DNA from: a bacterium
Lineage (GTDB): Bacteria > Armatimonadota > Fimbriimonadia > Fimbriimonadales > JBAXQP01
Direction of reading: 5' to 3'
DNA length: 30,765 bases
NCBI GenBank assembly: GCA_037131655.1
Contig: JBAXQP010000002.1
Span: 1 to 30,765 of the forward strand
Shown in pieces: positions 22,230 through 30,726 of this stretch. The notes beneath the pieces were generated by a model. The model was given only the letters and a program-made list of their open reading frames with translations, was not told the DNA's origin and did no database searches. The translations under genes were made by a program, and so were the position numbers. Each line of letters begins with the position of its first letter. Within the stretch, counting starts at the first letter, position 1.

Positions 22230-22610
22230 CTACTTCTTCGGCACAAGAACAGCTACGAAACCTCGCTTAGAAATCTGTTTGAGATAATCGCCTAAAGACA
22301 TTTCAGCCTCAAGGCGGCTCATTTTGAAGACTTCACAAATCCGCTTACTGATGGCTTCAACGCTGGTCTTCCCGTCACACATATCCCACACAACGGTGCC
22401 GATCCTATCTAACTCTACCTCATGCGTGTCCGGAACCTTCATAAACCCGCCCACAAACGTCCAAAAACCCACGCTTCGTCGAGGAATAGTTAGCACAATA
22501 AACCCTTTGTCATTCGTCTCCCATTCAATCACAGGATTGCGAAGAACACAGGCTGCTAATAATTGCTTTCTCGATAATGGATCTTGTTTACGTTTAAATG
22601 GCAATTGCAT
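22230..22610 (-). CDS. PqqD-like protein (RRE-type peptide-binding fold)
   Basis: 126 residues. The C-terminal two-thirds match the PqqD family: a strand/turn region (PRRS...PDTHEVELDRIGTVVWDMCDGKTSVEAISKRICEVF) followed by helices ending in YLKQISKRGFVAVL. In RiPP pathways PqqD/RRE domains bind a precursor peptide and hand it to a radical SAM enzyme. No such enzyme or obvious precursor is in the window, so here the protein may bind some other peptide. An N-terminal extension (1-35) is rich in Lys and Arg. No SD is evident before the only ATG, so translation may depend on the upstream gene 35 nt away. Confidence 0.75.
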   Translation of the reverse strand: MQLPFKRKQDPLSRKQLLAACVLRNPVIEWETNDKGFIVLTIPRRSVGFWTFVGGFMKVPDTHEVELDRIGTVVWDMCDGKTSVEAISKRICEVFKMSRLEAEMSLGDYLKQISKRGFVAVLVPKK

Positions 22611-22645
22611 CGGATATTAATTATTGCGCGGAATGCACTCGATTG

Positions 22646-23590
22646 TCACGCGGATTGGCCAGAATTATGGCAAACAGTCCGCTCAATCAATTCATCAAAA
22701 TCAATTTTGCCGCGATGCTGCCAGGTCACCATAAAGAGTCGGTTGGTATCAGGACAATGCCACCCCGCCCCAGAAACCTTGAACGCCGGCCACTTCCACT
22801 TAAACAGCATCGTTATCGCTTCTCTGAGCTTAACTAAGGGCTTAAGCTGTGCTGTCCAATAAAAGCCCTCATGTCCATGAATTGTCGCCGGTTCTAATGT
22901 ACCCTCACTGCTATCCCACTTGCCGCTTCGAATGAACCATTGTTCGAGAGTACATTCCTCTAATGCCAGATAGGCAAGTCCCCACCGATCAGTGACTATC
23001 GACTGCCCATTTTTCGCAAAACGCATCGTGAGGTAACCGGAAGTAAACTGAAACTTTTCCAGACGATAGTTCTCGGGAGAGGCTGTGACTAACCCAAATG
23101 CCGCCCATGGGATCCAGCCGTCATCCTGATGATCCTTCAAAGTGGCCAATATCTTCTTCGACATTGCCAGCACAGCATCATTTTTTCCGCCAGTCACTTC
23201 AGCGATGACAATTTTCATACACGTCGGACACTGTCGAACGACCCCATGAGTTTTGACGTCGGAGCGCCAATTATATTCCAATTCGCCATCAGGCTTATCA
23301 CTCACACGCCCTGTAAAAGTTTGGCGTTTCTTTTTTGCCTGATTTTCAATAACTTTAAGATATTTATCGATTACCGGGTGAAGATCGGCTTTTGCTTTGG
23401 ATTTCTGAGTTCGAAGCTGCACAGTGAATTGGCCTGGGGAAATAACCTGAATTCGTGTTTCATTCGGATCGTTTACCGGAATAAACGTCCAGTCATTAGG
23501 AACCCAGAAAGACACTCCGTGCCAAGCTACCAGAGACCAATCGCGTTCTTCTGCGGGTGGGAGCAAATTATTCATTCGAGCAGATATCAC
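22646..23590 (-). CDS. Hypothetical protein of two similar-looking halves, CPTC motif
   Basis: 314 residues without signal peptide or membrane helix. The first half begins WHGVSFWVPNDWTFIPVNDPNETRI and contains strands reminiscent of the PsbP/Mog1-like fold; the second (from about 165) repeats a similar pattern of Trp-rich strands with TVRF/WGLAY-like elements. A CPTC motif at about residue 119 could bind a metal or form a disulfide. The GTG start at 23590 directly follows the tatA stop; an in-frame ATG at 23575 is the alternative, with AGGTGA upstream. The gene lies between tatA and the PqqD-like gene and shares their transcript. I do not recognise the family; the fold suggestion is only a guess. 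Confidence 0.7.
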   Translation of the reverse strand: MISARMNNLLPPAEERDWSLVAWHGVSFWVPNDWTFIPVNDPNETRIQVISPGQFTVQLRTQKSKAKADLHPVIDKYLKVIENQAKKKRQTFTGRVSDKPDGELEYNWRSDVKTHGVVRQCPTCMKIVIAEVTGGKNDAVLAMSKKILATLKDHQDDGWIPWAAFGLVTASPENYRLEKFQFTSGYLTMRFAKNGQSIVTDRWGLAYLALEECTLEQWFIRSGKWDSSEGTLEPATIHGHEGFYWTAQLKPLVKLREAITMLFKWKWPAFKVSGAGWHCPDTNRLFMVTWQHRGKIDFDELIERTVCHNSGQSA

Positions 23591-23836
23591 CTAACGGCCA
23601 TCATTAGCACGAGTGCGCCCTTTAGGACGCGCTTGCGCATTATCTGTTTTCGAAGTTTCGATTTGAGCAACAGGCTCCTCATCCTTTTCTAACTCCTGCA
23701 TTCCCTTTTTGAGCTCTTTAACTGACTGCCCAAGGGAACGTGCCAACTGAGGCAATTTGGCTGCTCCAAACAAAAGCAGGATGATCAACAGGACGACTAG
23801 CATTTCCGTCCCAAAAATATTGGCCTGAATAGGCAT
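23591..23836 (-). CDS. tatA: TatA-type twin-arginine translocase subunit
   Basis: 81 residues: a short N-terminus, one hydrophobic helix EMLVVLLIILLLFGAAKLP containing the FG hinge, an amphipathic helix QLARSLGQSVKELKKGMQ, and a charged tail. This is the TatA/E plan; TatA oligomers form the Tat translocation pore with TatC, which is not in the window. The start is set by GGAGG six nt before the ATG at 23836; the longer frame upstream is spurious. TATAAT lies at 23883-23888 (minus strand) about 50 nt upstream and probably serves as the promoter -10. It heads the operon with the 314-residue, PqqD-like, FtsX and ATPase genes. Confidence 0.9.
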   Translation of the reverse strand: MPIQANIFGTEMLVVLLIILLLFGAAKLPQLARSLGQSVKELKKGMQELEKDEEPVAQIETSKTDNAQARPKGRTRANDGR

Positions 23837-24256
23837 CGTCTTCCTCCGCGACTGTCGAACTAAAAAATACGTCGCACCCCCTATTATACGCCGAACAAAC
23901 CGCAAAAGCCTACTTTTGTGTTTAGTAAGTATTGCAGGTTCACGGAGATTGGTGTTAGGAATTAGCTTTAGTTGGAGATTGCTACGTGCACAATCATCCA
24001 TCGCATGGTTAATGGGTCAGGTTCATGATCCCGCATTCTAATTCTGCATTCCACATTCGAAACGCCCCCTCCCTTCACTCCCCCACCCGGAGTCAGGAGA
24101 GGGTTCTGGACTTATTTTCTGCTGCTTGCGCTACTGCGTCATTGCTTGTAGTAGGCGGGTCTTATAAGGTACAACTTGGGGGTATTGATCCGGCGCACTG
24201 GCATTATCGTAGCGGTTTGAGTGGTTGTGCGTCCATTGGCGGAGGTTATGAACCAA
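23837..24256. other. Intergenic region between divergent tatA and pilT
   Basis: No gene was found. It holds the tatA -10 (ATTATA at 23883-23888, plus strand), a C-rich stretch (about 24064-24100) of the kind found in dispersed spacer repeats, a possible sigma-54 site for pilT (24199-24213) and the pilT SD GGAGG (24241-24245). Confidence 0.5.
24199..24213 (+). promoter_or_regulatory. Possible sigma-54 -24/-12 element before pilT
   Basis: TGGCATTATCGTAGC has GG-N10-GC spacing and good matches at TGGCA and the final GC, but the -12 half is TAGC rather than TTGC. It would place transcription start about 16 nt before the pilT SD. Confidence 0.35.
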
Positions 24257-25357
24257 ATGACCGAGACTAAAGCTGTCGAAAATCAAAATGTTGAACTCGA
24301 TCTCATGGAGCTTATTCGTATTGCTTATGAGAATAAAGCTTCCGATCTTTTTATAAAAGAAGATAACACCCCGATAATGCGTCAGCACGGGAAGGTATTT
24401 CCACTTCCTGGCGAGTACCCTATTCTCGATTATAGAATGTGCCGCGATCTATGCTACAGCGTTATGTCCCACGAGCAGGTTAACCGTTTCGAACACAAAC
24501 ACGAGATGGACCTTGCCTTCTCGGTTGAAGGGGCTTGCCGTGTTCGCGCGAATATCTATTCACAGCGTGTATCGACCGCGGGTTGTTTCCGAATGATTCC
24601 GCTTCGTCACTACACCCTCGATGAGTTGGGCATGCCGCCGGTTTTGGCTGAAATGTGCAAGAACCGACAGGGGCTAATTCTTATTACTGGTCCGACTGGA
24701 TGCGGTAAGTCAACTACCCTGGCCGCCATGATTGATATTATCAACCAAAAACGCCGATGCCATATTGTTACCATCGAAGACCCCATCGAATTTGTACACA
24801 TGGACAATCATGCGATTGTCAGCCAGCGTGAAGTGGGAATTGATACGGATAACTTCCTGGTTGCCTTGAAGGCGGTCGTTCGTGAAAGTCCTGACGTTAT
24901 TCTAATCGGTGAAATGCGCGATCCTGAAACCATGCACGCGGCGCTGCAGGCGGCTGAAACCGGTCACTTGGTTTTCTCCACCGTCCATACCCCGAGCGCG
25001 GCGGAGACACTCGACCGCGTTATCAACATGTTTCCGCCGGAGGAAAAGAAGCACATCACCGAACGTATGGCAGGTTCGCTTAGGGCAGTTGTCGCTCAGA
25101 AACTCGTTCCCCGTATTGACGGTAGAGGGCGAGCGGCAGCGGTTGAAATTATGGTCGTCACCCCGACTATCTCTAAGTTGATTGAAGACGGACACTTCGG
25201 CGAAATCTATCATGCGATTAGCGAAGGAAGTTTCTGGGGCATGCAGACGATGAACCAATGTTTGCTTAAATACGTTCGCGCAGGAATCATTAGCGAAGAG
25301 GAAGCCTTCAATTTCGCAGGTGTACTTTCCGAACTTCGCCAGTTGTTACGTCACTAA
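24257..25357 (+). CDS. pilT: Type IV pilus retraction ATPase
   Basis: A 366-residue PilT-family motor that disassembles the pilus at the inner membrane. It has Walker A GPTGCGKST (145-153), Walker B VILIGEMRD (214-222), the His box TGHLVFSTVHT (235-245) and the Asp-box region HYTLDELGMPP. The usual C-terminal AIRNLIRE motif of PilT is changed: the aligned part reads TISKLIEDG, so retraction-specific function is likely but less certain than family membership. GTG (24221), ATG (24248) and ATG (24257) are all in frame; GGAGG ends two nt before the second and eleven before the third, so 24257 is preferred. No pilB or pilA is nearby. Confidence 0.9.
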   Translation: MTETKAVENQNVELDLMELIRIAYENKASDLFIKEDNTPIMRQHGKVFPLPGEYPILDYRMCRDLCYSVMSHEQVNRFEHKHEMDLAFSVEGACRVRANIYSQRVSTAGCFRMIPLRHYTLDELGMPPVLAEMCKNRQGLILITGPTGCGKSTTLAAMIDIINQKRRCHIVTIEDPIEFVHMDNHAIVSQREVGIDTDNFLVALKAVVRESPDVILIGEMRDPETMHAALQAAETGHLVFSTVHTPSAAETLDRVINMFPPEEKKHITERMAGSLRAVVAQKLVPRIDGRGRAAAVEIMVVTPTISKLIEDGHFGEIYHAISEGSFWGMQTMNQCLLKYVRAGIISEEEAFNFAGVLSELRQLLRH

Positions 25358-25385
25358 AATTTTGTCGTTATGAAATAAGATTATC

Positions 25386-25411
25386 GAGGGGCGCAGGATA
25401 CAGCGCCCCTC
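25386..25411 (+). terminator. Hairpin terminator after pilT
   Basis: GAGGGGCGC - 8 nt - GCGCCCCTC is a perfect nine-bp stem followed by CTTATAT. It lies 28 nt after the pilT stop and separates it from lysA. The U-tract is poor. Confidence 0.7.
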
Positions 25412-25453
25412 CTTATATAGTTAACTTGCATCGTTGCTAAGGAGCTGGTATTC

Positions 25454-26800
25454 GTGTTATTGGGTACTCAAAAAATTAATGATAAGGGACATTTAGAAGT
25501 TGGCGGATGCGATACTGTTGATTTAGTAAAGCATTTCGGCACACCTTTGTATGTTATGGATGAGGCGGCGATGCGGGAGCAGTGCCGCGCATATCGAACG
25601 GCGTTTGAAAGTCGATATCCTCAGGTTGAAGTTTGTTATGCCGGCAAAGCTTTGTTGACAACCGCTATCTGCCGAATCATCGATCTTGAAGGTATGAGCC
25701 TTGATGTTGCCTCACCGGGTGAGATGTATACGGCCTTGCGCGCCGATTTCCCTCGGGAACGAATGTATTTTCATGGCAATAACAAGTCGGCCAAAGATTT
25801 GGAATTCGCTATCGAAGCCGGTGTTGGACATATCGTCGCTGACAACTTGCTCGAAATCGGGATGATTGAAGATTTGGCCAGGAAATTTGACCAAAAGGTC
25901 AATATCTTGATCCGTGTCACCCCTGGAGTTGATCCTCATACCCATCGCTTTATTCGCACAGGGCAGTCTGATACTAAGTTTGGGCTAAATATCAAGAGCG
26001 GCGATGCTATGGCGGGAGTGAAGAAGGCGCTTGATGCTTCTTTTATTAAACTCCGCGGATATCATTGCCATGTTGGTTCTCAGCTTCTTGATTTCGAACC
26101 GATGGTTCAGGGTGCGCAGGCGTTGGTTGATTTTGCTGCGGATGTGCAGAAAGAGACTAATTTTACACCGGAAGTATTGAATATCGGTGGAGGGCTTGGC
26201 GTTCGATATCTGGAATCGCACAAGACGCCATCAATTAATGACTTTGCAGAAGCAGCTACAAACGCTTTGAAGGATGCCATTAAGAAACAGAAGCTGCCAA
26301 CTCCGCTTCTCTTGCTCGAACCGGGGCGTTCTATTGTTGGTGAAGCTGGCTTAACGCTCTATACTGTTGGTAGTATCAAGACGGTTGCTATAAGCGAAAA
26401 ACCGGGAAGCCGTATGTATGTAGCGGTAGATGGTGGTCTTTCGGATAACCCACGCCCGACCCTTTACGATGCGGTTTATACCGTTATTTCAGCTAACAAA
26501 GCGAATGCCCCTGCCGATACAGTTGTAACGATTGCCGGAAAGCATTGTGAGACCGACATCCTGGTGCGCGATACGGCGATTGCCAAGCCTGAAACCGGAG
26601 ATGTTTTGGCTGTACTAACGACCGGCGCGTATAACTATGCGATGAGCAGCAATTACAACCGCTTTATTCGACCGGCGATGGTGCTGGTGAATGAGGGAAA
26701 AGCTGATTTGATTGTCGAACGCGAAATTTTGGATGATCTCGTTCGGCATGACCGGCTGCCGGATCGGCTTCAGAGCCTGACCAAAGCCGACAACGCATAG
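25454..26800 (+). CDS. lysA: Diaminopimelate decarboxylase
   Basis: PLP enzyme that turns meso-diaminopimelate into L-lysine, the last step of the pathway. The 448 residues begin with the fold-type III barrel, with the PLP Lys65 in CYAGKAL, and include the HCHVGSQ and GGGLGVRY segments, EPGRSIVGEAG for phosphate and substrate binding, and the catalytic HCETDIL and GAYNYAMSSNYNRF motifs from the C-terminal domain. The start is GTG with AAGGAG nine nt upstream. The next gene, the M50-like protein, follows 26 nt later and is probably co-transcribed. The use of diaminopimelate also fits a peptidoglycan-bearing cell. Confidence 0.96.
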   Translation: MLLGTQKINDKGHLEVGGCDTVDLVKHFGTPLYVMDEAAMREQCRAYRTAFESRYPQVEVCYAGKALLTTAICRIIDLEGMSLDVASPGEMYTALRADFPRERMYFHGNNKSAKDLEFAIEAGVGHIVADNLLEIGMIEDLARKFDQKVNILIRVTPGVDPHTHRFIRTGQSDTKFGLNIKSGDAMAGVKKALDASFIKLRGYHCHVGSQLLDFEPMVQGAQALVDFAADVQKETNFTPEVLNIGGGLGVRYLESHKTPSINDFAEAATNALKDAIKKQKLPTPLLLLEPGRSIVGEAGLTLYTVGSIKTVAISEKPGSRMYVAVDGGLSDNPRPTLYDAVYTVISANKANAPADTVVTIAGKHCETDILVRDTAIAKPETGDVLAVLTTGAYNYAMSSNYNRFIRPAMVLVNEGKADLIVEREILDDLVRHDRLPDRLQSLTKADNA

Positions 26801-26826
26801 CTAAATCGATCGAAGCGGGTCACTTT

Positions 26827-27507
26827 ATGGACATTTTCTTTTCTATCATAGCGTTCGTCATCGTAGTGGTGAGCTTAGTGGTCCGCGATCTGGTGCGGGG
26901 AAAAGCTGCGCAGGTGATGGGAGATTCCACACCTTACGCATGGGGACGAATGACGTGGAATCCCAAACCTCACTTCGAGCCTTTGGCATGGATAGTGATG
27001 GTAGTAAGTTGCTTGCGTGGTTTGCCGATCGGCTGGACACAAGAGATGCCGAGCAGTCCGTTTGGTAAACGACGTTCCGCCGCTTTTGAACTACTTTTGG
27101 TCGTTTGGGGTTTTCTGCCGCATCTATTCATAGCCCTTGTTTGCGCGATGATCATTCGTGCTGTCTTGCCTGTTTTCGATAGGCCTTTTCAATTCCCTTC
27201 ATCTACGGGCGGGCAGAACAACGGACCATACGACCTGAATAGCTTTGTCCTTTTGATATTGAACGTGAACTTGTTGTTGGCGTTCTTTAACTTGCTGCCG
27301 CTTTATCCTCTCGATGGCCTGCGCATCTTAAAATTCTTCATGCCCGAGACCAGTTATCGAAAATACTACGATTTCGTTCGCGCTTACGCCCCCCATATCT
27401 TCCTAATCGGTTTGGTTTTACTTCCCTTCATCGATAACCGTTTAGACTTCTTCGGGCGCATTATCGCTTATCCAACTTTTTGGCTAGCCCGTTTGTTATT
27501 AGGCTAA
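26827..27507 (+). CDS. Site-2-protease-like (M50) membrane protein with lost zinc motif
   Basis: A 226-residue multi-helix protein laid out like the short M50 proteases: an N-terminal helix with the metal motif, a WGRMTWNP-x-PHFEPLA segment, and later NLLPLYPLDG (155-164). In active M50 enzymes the first helix carries HExxH (usually HEFAHA); here it reads R20-D-L-V-R24, so both His and the catalytic Glu are lost, while Asp163 in the second motif remains. It is unlikely to be a metalloprotease and may be an inactive regulator or scaffold. It lies 26 nt after lysA; the SD is weak. Confidence 0.82.
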   Translation: MDIFFSIIAFVIVVVSLVVRDLVRGKAAQVMGDSTPYAWGRMTWNPKPHFEPLAWIVMVVSCLRGLPIGWTQEMPSSPFGKRRSAAFELLLVVWGFLPHLFIALVCAMIIRAVLPVFDRPFQFPSSTGGQNNGPYDLNSFVLLILNVNLLLAFFNLLPLYPLDGLRILKFFMPETSYRKYYDFVRAYAPHIFLIGLVLLPFIDNRLDFFGRIIAYPTFWLARLLLG

Positions 27508-27541
27508 AGGCATAATCATTTTGTGTCATTGTAAGAATGTG

Positions 27542-27559
27542 TGTGCCGAAGCAACCTCC
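27542..27559 (+). repeat. Dispersed repeat, inverted copy of 12373-12390
   Basis: TGTGCCGAAGCAACCTCC is identical to the reverse complement of 12373-12390. It is preceded by TGTCATTG (27524-27531), consistent with a degenerate interspersed element. Confidence 0.6.
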
Positions 27560-27709
27560 ACCTAGCCTTGCGACTTGAGAGGGACTAATTCTAACACCTT
27601 CTCTGCTTTTCGACTAAAAACTATCATGTCTAATAGCAACTTGCCGGACGGGGGCGGGTACTATTCAGATTGGATTCGGATGAGTTTGAAAAGGACTGAG
27701 GTGTACGTG

Positions 27710-28564
27710 ATGGTCTTAAAATCTATTAACTATTGGTCATTCCCCGGTGGATTAGAAGGTACGCTCGATATTGGCGAGTTTATGAGCAAGGCGAAGGGGT
27801 ATGGGTTTGATGCGGTTGAGCTTAGCATCGGTGAAACCGGCGCGTTGGGATTGGATGCCGATCAAGCCTATTGTGAAAATATCCTTAAGCAAGCCGAGCA
27901 GATAGGCATCAAAGTTGCGAGCTTGTGCTCCGGAATCTACTGGAGTTATTCACTGGCAAGTGACTCGACAGCAGATCGCGACAAAGCCAGTGCAGCCCTT
28001 GAAAAGATGATCCGTATCGCTTCGTGGTTGAAAGTGCGCACTCTGCTCACAATCCCCGGCGCGGTAAGCGTTTTCTTTATGCCCGATAGGCCGGTTATCT
28101 CCTACGATGTGATAAAGCAGCGCGCTACAGAAGGCATCTATAAGATGTTGCCGGTTGCAAATGATTGCGGCGTTGTGATGGCTATCGAGAACGTTTGGAA
28201 CAAGTTCCTTTTAAGCCCCATCGAGATGTCGGATTTCATTGATAGCTTCAATAATCCTTCCGTCGGCGCTTATGTGGATGTCGCCAACATGATCCCCTAC
28301 GGCTATCCAGAACAGTGGCTGCGAATTCTCGGCAAGCGTGTTGCAGGTATTCACTTTAAAGATTTCAGGGTGGATGTGGGCAATATAAATGGCTTTGTCG
28401 ACCTTCTAGAAGGTGATGTGAATTGGCCTGAAGTAATGAAAGCGATAAACGAAATCGGCTACAACGGCGCGGTTGTGGCGGAAATGATCCCTCAATACAG
28501 ACACTATCCCGAAGTCCGTATCGCCAACACCTCAAATGCCATGAACGCGATTTTAGGTAGGTAA
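27710..28564 (+). CDS. Sugar phosphate isomerase/epimerase-like TIM barrel
   Basis: 284 residues of the xylose-isomerase-like TIM barrel family. The four metal-binding acids/His of the fold appear in the right order: Glu160 (AIENVWN), Asp190 (AYVDVANM), His215 (GIHFKDF) and Glu258 (VAEM). The substrate may be a sugar or polyol phosphate, but the family is broad. The open frame extends upstream to 27575, but GAGGTG lies six nt before the ATG at 27710, and the preceding 45 codons are unlike a protein. It is followed after two nt by the secreted TIM-barrel-like protein, so the two are probably co-expressed. Confidence 0.88.
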   Translation: MVLKSINYWSFPGGLEGTLDIGEFMSKAKGYGFDAVELSIGETGALGLDADQAYCENILKQAEQIGIKVASLCSGIYWSYSLASDSTADRDKASAALEKMIRIASWLKVRTLLTIPGAVSVFFMPDRPVISYDVIKQRATEGIYKMLPVANDCGVVMAIENVWNKFLLSPIEMSDFIDSFNNPSVGAYVDVANMIPYGYPEQWLRILGKRVAGIHFKDFRVDVGNINGFVDLLEGDVNWPEVMKAINEIGYNGAVVAEMIPQYRHYPEVRIANTSNAMNAILGR

Positions 28565-28566
28565 AA

Positions 28567-29418
28567 ATGAGAACAATTCTTTTAGTAATCACGTTACTTA
28601 TTGCTTGCGGATTAGCGCAGGGAAAGGGGCCTATGGTGGATACCGTTCGAGACCATCTGTGGATATGGGCGCATCCGGCCGGAAGTCATAATAACGGCTG
28701 GGGCTTGGAAAAGAAATCGCGCATGACCCCCGTCGAAGGCGCAGTCTATATGGGCATTCCCAACATCATGTTCATCAGTTATGGCGGCAAGCCATCGTTG
28801 GATGAATTTGAGACTTATGCCATCTCATTTCGTCCCATGAAGCAAATCATTTGGTCTGTCACAGGCGCTTCTGACGGAAAGTCAATCGCCAATCAGCCCG
28901 AGGTGCTCGACATCGCCAAGCGATTCCCGAATATCACGGGCTTCATGATGGATGATTTCTTCACAGGTAACGGTTCAGCGTGGGCAACTCCCGAAGGATT
29001 GGCGCAGTTCAGACAGGAAATTGCCAAGGTTGGACGACCCCTTGCACTGTGGGCAGTCCTTTATAATAATCAACTCGACATGAAAGTTCAGGAGCATCTG
29101 AAACAGTGTGACGGCATAAGTTTCTGGACATGGAAAGCTGAAGATATTTCTAAATTGAAGGAGAACTTCGAGAAGACTGAAAAAATCGCCCCCAATTGCC
29201 GCAAAATTCTCGGTCTCTACATGTGGGACTACGGCACCCAAAAACCGATGCCCATCGAGCGGATGAAACAGCAGTGCGAGCTTGGCCTCAAGTGGCTCAA
29301 AGAGGGGCGCATCGAAGGCATGGTGTTCCTTGCCAGCAATATCTGCGATCTAAACTTGGAAACAGTCGAATGGACCCGCGAATGGATCAAAAAAGTGGGA
29401 AACGAGCCGATCAAATAA
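28567..29418 (+). CDS. Secreted TIM-barrel-like protein, unknown glycosidase-like family
   Basis: 283 residues with signal peptide MRTILLVITLLIACGLAQG and a body carrying RDHLWIWAHPAGSHN, GIPNIMFISYGG, IIWSVTGASDG, FMMDDFFTG, ALWAVLYNNQ and ISFWTWKAEDI, a spacing reminiscent of beta-alpha barrel glycosidases. Acids at MMDDFF and WKAED could be catalytic, but I cannot assign a GH family. Two nt separate it from the isomerase-like gene, which suggests that a sugar released outside the cell is later isomerised inside. Its mature location is the periplasm or outside. Confidence 0.7.
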   Translation: MRTILLVITLLIACGLAQGKGPMVDTVRDHLWIWAHPAGSHNNGWGLEKKSRMTPVEGAVYMGIPNIMFISYGGKPSLDEFETYAISFRPMKQIIWSVTGASDGKSIANQPEVLDIAKRFPNITGFMMDDFFTGNGSAWATPEGLAQFRQEIAKVGRPLALWAVLYNNQLDMKVQEHLKQCDGISFWTWKAEDISKLKENFEKTEKIAPNCRKILGLYMWDYGTQKPMPIERMKQQCELGLKWLKEGRIEGMVFLASNICDLNLETVEWTREWIKKVGNEPIK

Positions 29419-29576
29419 AACAAGCTAAATGACCCACTTATCAAGGGGGACTGTAGGGGGTTCTGGAAGGCTTAATGTTGGTTAAGGGACTGGGGAAAAG
29501 AACCTCCCCGCCCCCTCCTCCCTGCAGCGGGAGAAGGGATAGGGATAGGTTGGTTGTTATTTAGTGGAGAAAATGA

Positions 29577-30656
29577 ATGCTTAAGGACAAGCTGCCGTTG
29601 GATAGTGTTATTAGGGGCGACTGTGTTGAGGTCCTTAACTCATTGCCTGAGAAATCGGTTGATTTGATCTTCGCCGACCCGCCTTATAATCTTCAACTTC
29701 AGCAAGACCTTTGGCGTCCCAACATGACCAAAGTGGATGCGGTAGACGATCATTGGGACCGTTTTGAAAATTTCAAAGCATATGACGAATTCACTCGCCA
29801 GTGGCTATGCGCATGTCGCCGGGTGCTTAAGGATACTGGAGCGATCTGGGTCATCGGGTCTTACCACAACATCTACCGTGTCGGCGCAATCCTAATGGAC
29901 CTGGATTATTGGATTTTGAACGATGTTATTTGGGTCAAAACTAACCCCATGCCGAATTTTCGTGGGGTGCGTTTTACTAATGCCCATGAAACTCTGCTAT
30001 GGGCGCAGAAGAAGCAAGGGGCAAAATATACCTTCAATTACCAAGAGATGAAATCGCTCAATATGAATAAACAGATGCGAAGCGATTGGGTGCTTCCGCT
30101 TTGTACGGGGAGTGAGCGACAGAAGGTCAATGGCGAGAAGGCACACTCGACCCAAAAGCCGGAGGTTCTGCTGGAGCGAGTTATTTTATCGACTTCTAAT
30201 GTTGGGGATGTGGTGCTTGACCCATTCTTCGGCACCGGCACAACCGGCGCAGTGGCTAAGAAATTACATCGTCATTGAATCGGGATCGAACGCGAAGAGG
30301 CCTATGCACAGGTTGCAGAGAAGCGTTTAGCGCGTGTTAAACCGGTGGATGTAAGCGAGTTGGGCAAAGATAGTCGAAATGGAACTCCACGGCTTCCTTT
30401 TAAGTCTCTCATTGAACTTGGACTGATTCAGGTTAATCAAACCCTCTATTTCCGTAAAGATGAGACATTAATGGCGAGGGTTTTGGCGGATGGGAAGCTG
30501 GAGTTCGAGAGGAAAACCGGTTCCATCCATGAGTTAGCTCGCGCCATTCTAGAAGCGCCGTGTAATGGGTGGGACAATTGGCTTTATGACGATCCAGTGA
30601 CAGGGGAAAGAGCTACGATAAACCGCTTGCGCCAAAAGGTTCGAGGCGATATTTAG
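29577..30656 (+). pseudogene. ccrM: CcrM-type DNA adenine methyltransferase (GANTC) with an in-frame TGA
   Basis: The frame runs 29577-30656 with one internal TGA (30276-30278); without it the protein would have 359 residues, close to Caulobacter CcrM (358). The N-terminal part has the beta-class order DPPY (34-37, catalytic motif IV) before DPFFGTGTTG (215-224, AdoMet-binding motif I), and stretches such as KVDAVDDHWD and MRSDWVLPLCTG are extremely CcrM-like. After the TGA, IGIEREEAY and the C-terminal DNA-binding domain with NGWDNW follow in the same frame. The TGA takes the place of an aromatic residue (F in Caulobacter CcrM) and is one base from TGG. GGAGA lies six nt before the ATG. TGA closes other genes here (sigma factor, kinase), so genome-wide recoding is unlikely. 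Confidence 0.85.
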
Positions 30657-30726
30657 CGCCTGGTTAAAACCATTAAGACAAAGCGGGGGAGGGTCAATAC
30701 TTTACCGATCTTGCGGGGGTTTTGAA

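Noticed and set aside
30276..30278. Genome-wide reassignment of UGA to tryptophan as the reason for the stop in ccrM
   Set aside because: TGA ends the ECF sigma gene in a GTGA overlap and also closes the histidine kinase and the 314-residue gene at natural family ends, so UGA acts as a stop here.
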